From contig NZ_SADE01000003.1 of the NCBI RefSeq assembly GCF_004005845.1, forward strand, positions 372,001 to 436,000: DNA of 64,000 nt. The letters are read 5' to 3'. Source of the stretch: Hwanghaeella grinnelliae (lineage in GTDB: Bacteria; Pseudomonadota; Alphaproteobacteria; UBA8366; Aestuariispiraceae). The translations under genes and the position numbers were made by a program. Under the pieces are notes generated by a model that did no database searches, was not told the origin of the DNA, and was given only the letters and a program-made list of their open reading frames with translations. How positions within the stretch are numbered: position 1 is the stretch's first letter; every line of letters begins with the position of its first letter. This document shows, piece after piece, positions 63,650-64,000 of the stretch.

Positions 63650-63679
63650 ACTATAGGGAAAACGACCCAGTCTTGGCAA
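63650..63679 (-). promoter_or_regulatory. Sigma-70-type promoter of the cysS leader
   Basis: On the minus strand TTGCCA (63679-63674) and TATAGT (63655-63650) are 18 bases apart, and the block CCCTATAGTGCG matches that of rpsD. It lies 36 bases before the leader-peptide start and about 208 before cysS. Confidence 0.75.
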
Positions 63680-63910
63680 TCCGCCAAAAGCGGCGGGAAT
63701 TTGAAGTCTTCCAGGCGGCGCATGCACAAAACTCGACCAATCATCCTCAATGTCAACGGCCATTGAATACATTGGTTCCACCATCCACACAGGGCCCGCC
63801 GTAACCTGCTAAGGATTGCGACATAACGGCTAGGGCAATGGCTATCCTGCCTTTCCCGACGATGCCAGTTTACGCGAAGGGGCACAGCCCCGGAATGGAT
63901 CGAGGTTAAG

Positions 63911-64000
63911 ATGAGTGTTGTTTCAGTCATGGCGCGGACCGGTATCGCAGCCTGCGCAATTTTTCTGGGTGTTTCCGCTGCGAACGCCGCGACGACCAGC
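63911..64000 (+). CDS. N-terminus of an exported protein (runs off the right edge)
   Basis: The frame starts at an ATG at 63911 after GAGGTTAAG and reads MSVVSVMARTGIAACAIFLG, then VSAANAATTS, a Sec signal peptide with an ANA cleavage site. It stays open to the window edge. The family cannot be told from 30 residues. Confidence 0.7.
   Translation, partial: MSVVSVMARTGIAACAIFLGVSAANAATTS

Noticed and set aside
63502-63930. 142-residue minus-strand frame over the cysS leader region
   Set aside because: It starts inside the signal-peptide gene at 63911, has no ribosome site, and runs through the promoter and leader ORF in another frame.

Overview
The window looks like chromosomal DNA of a free-living, probably marine or aquatic, alphaproteobacterium of the Rhodospirillales type. 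This is inferred from high-GC coding DNA, a purC-purS-purQ-purL-bolA-grxD run, a DUF1476 (F1-ATPase inhibitor zeta type) gene, PAS_5-type proteins, two VPLPA-CTERM exoproteins and many osmolyte or peptide catabolic genes. No rRNA, tRNA, CRISPR array or complete insertion sequence was seen.

Layout. 1-1.57 kb is an AT-richer island end holding most of a NACHT-type NTPase gene that runs off the left edge, bordered by a 105-bp element with imperfect terminal inverted repeats. 1.9-11 kb is a mixed accessory stretch: two PAS-like proteins, a VPLPA-CTERM protein between a 3' remnant of a desulfhydrase gene and the intact gene, two lipoproteins, a DMT exporter, a beta-helix-like VPLPA-CTERM protein, a 13-bp tandem repeat and an EEP-family protein. 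11-15.7 kb holds an SDR, a DUF4286-like gene translationally coupled to an alpha-methylacyl-CoA racemase-like gene, an old yellow enzyme and a TauE/SafE exporter. 15.7-23.2 kb is a minus-strand uptake and catabolic operon (binding protein, two permeases, fused ATPase, creatininase family, alpha/beta hydrolase). 23.5-33.2 kb holds an atypical SDR, a LysE exporter, mmsA, and a GlxA/GbdR-like regulator divergent from soxBDAG (heterotetrameric sarcosine oxidase). 33-43 kb has a secreted protein, a cyclophilin, a chemoreceptor with a small YjfB-like protein, and the purine/BolA/glutaredoxin block. 43.4-51.1 kb is a second dipeptide-type ABC system next to a CocE-family hydrolase. 51-64 kb is mostly housekeeping: MFS, dihaem cytochrome c, rpsD, trmJ, mtnP, GST, a polysaccharide lyase-like protein, DUF1330/TetR pair, P1 peptidase, cimA and cysS.

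How it fits together. The sarcosine oxidase operon feeds methyl groups from glycine betaine or sarcosine into folate C1 metabolism and is probably controlled by the divergent GlxA-type regulator. Each of the two oligopeptide-type transporters sits next to hydrolases and has a terminator between the binding-protein gene and the permease genes, which should make the binding protein the most abundant product.

The most striking items are a cysteine-codon-rich leader peptide in the long 5' leader of cysS, which suggests ribosome-mediated attenuation by Cys-tRNA supply; the partial NACHT protein, a likely anti-phage gene; and two places where a decayed copy of a gene's 3' end is separated from the intact gene by one inserted gene.
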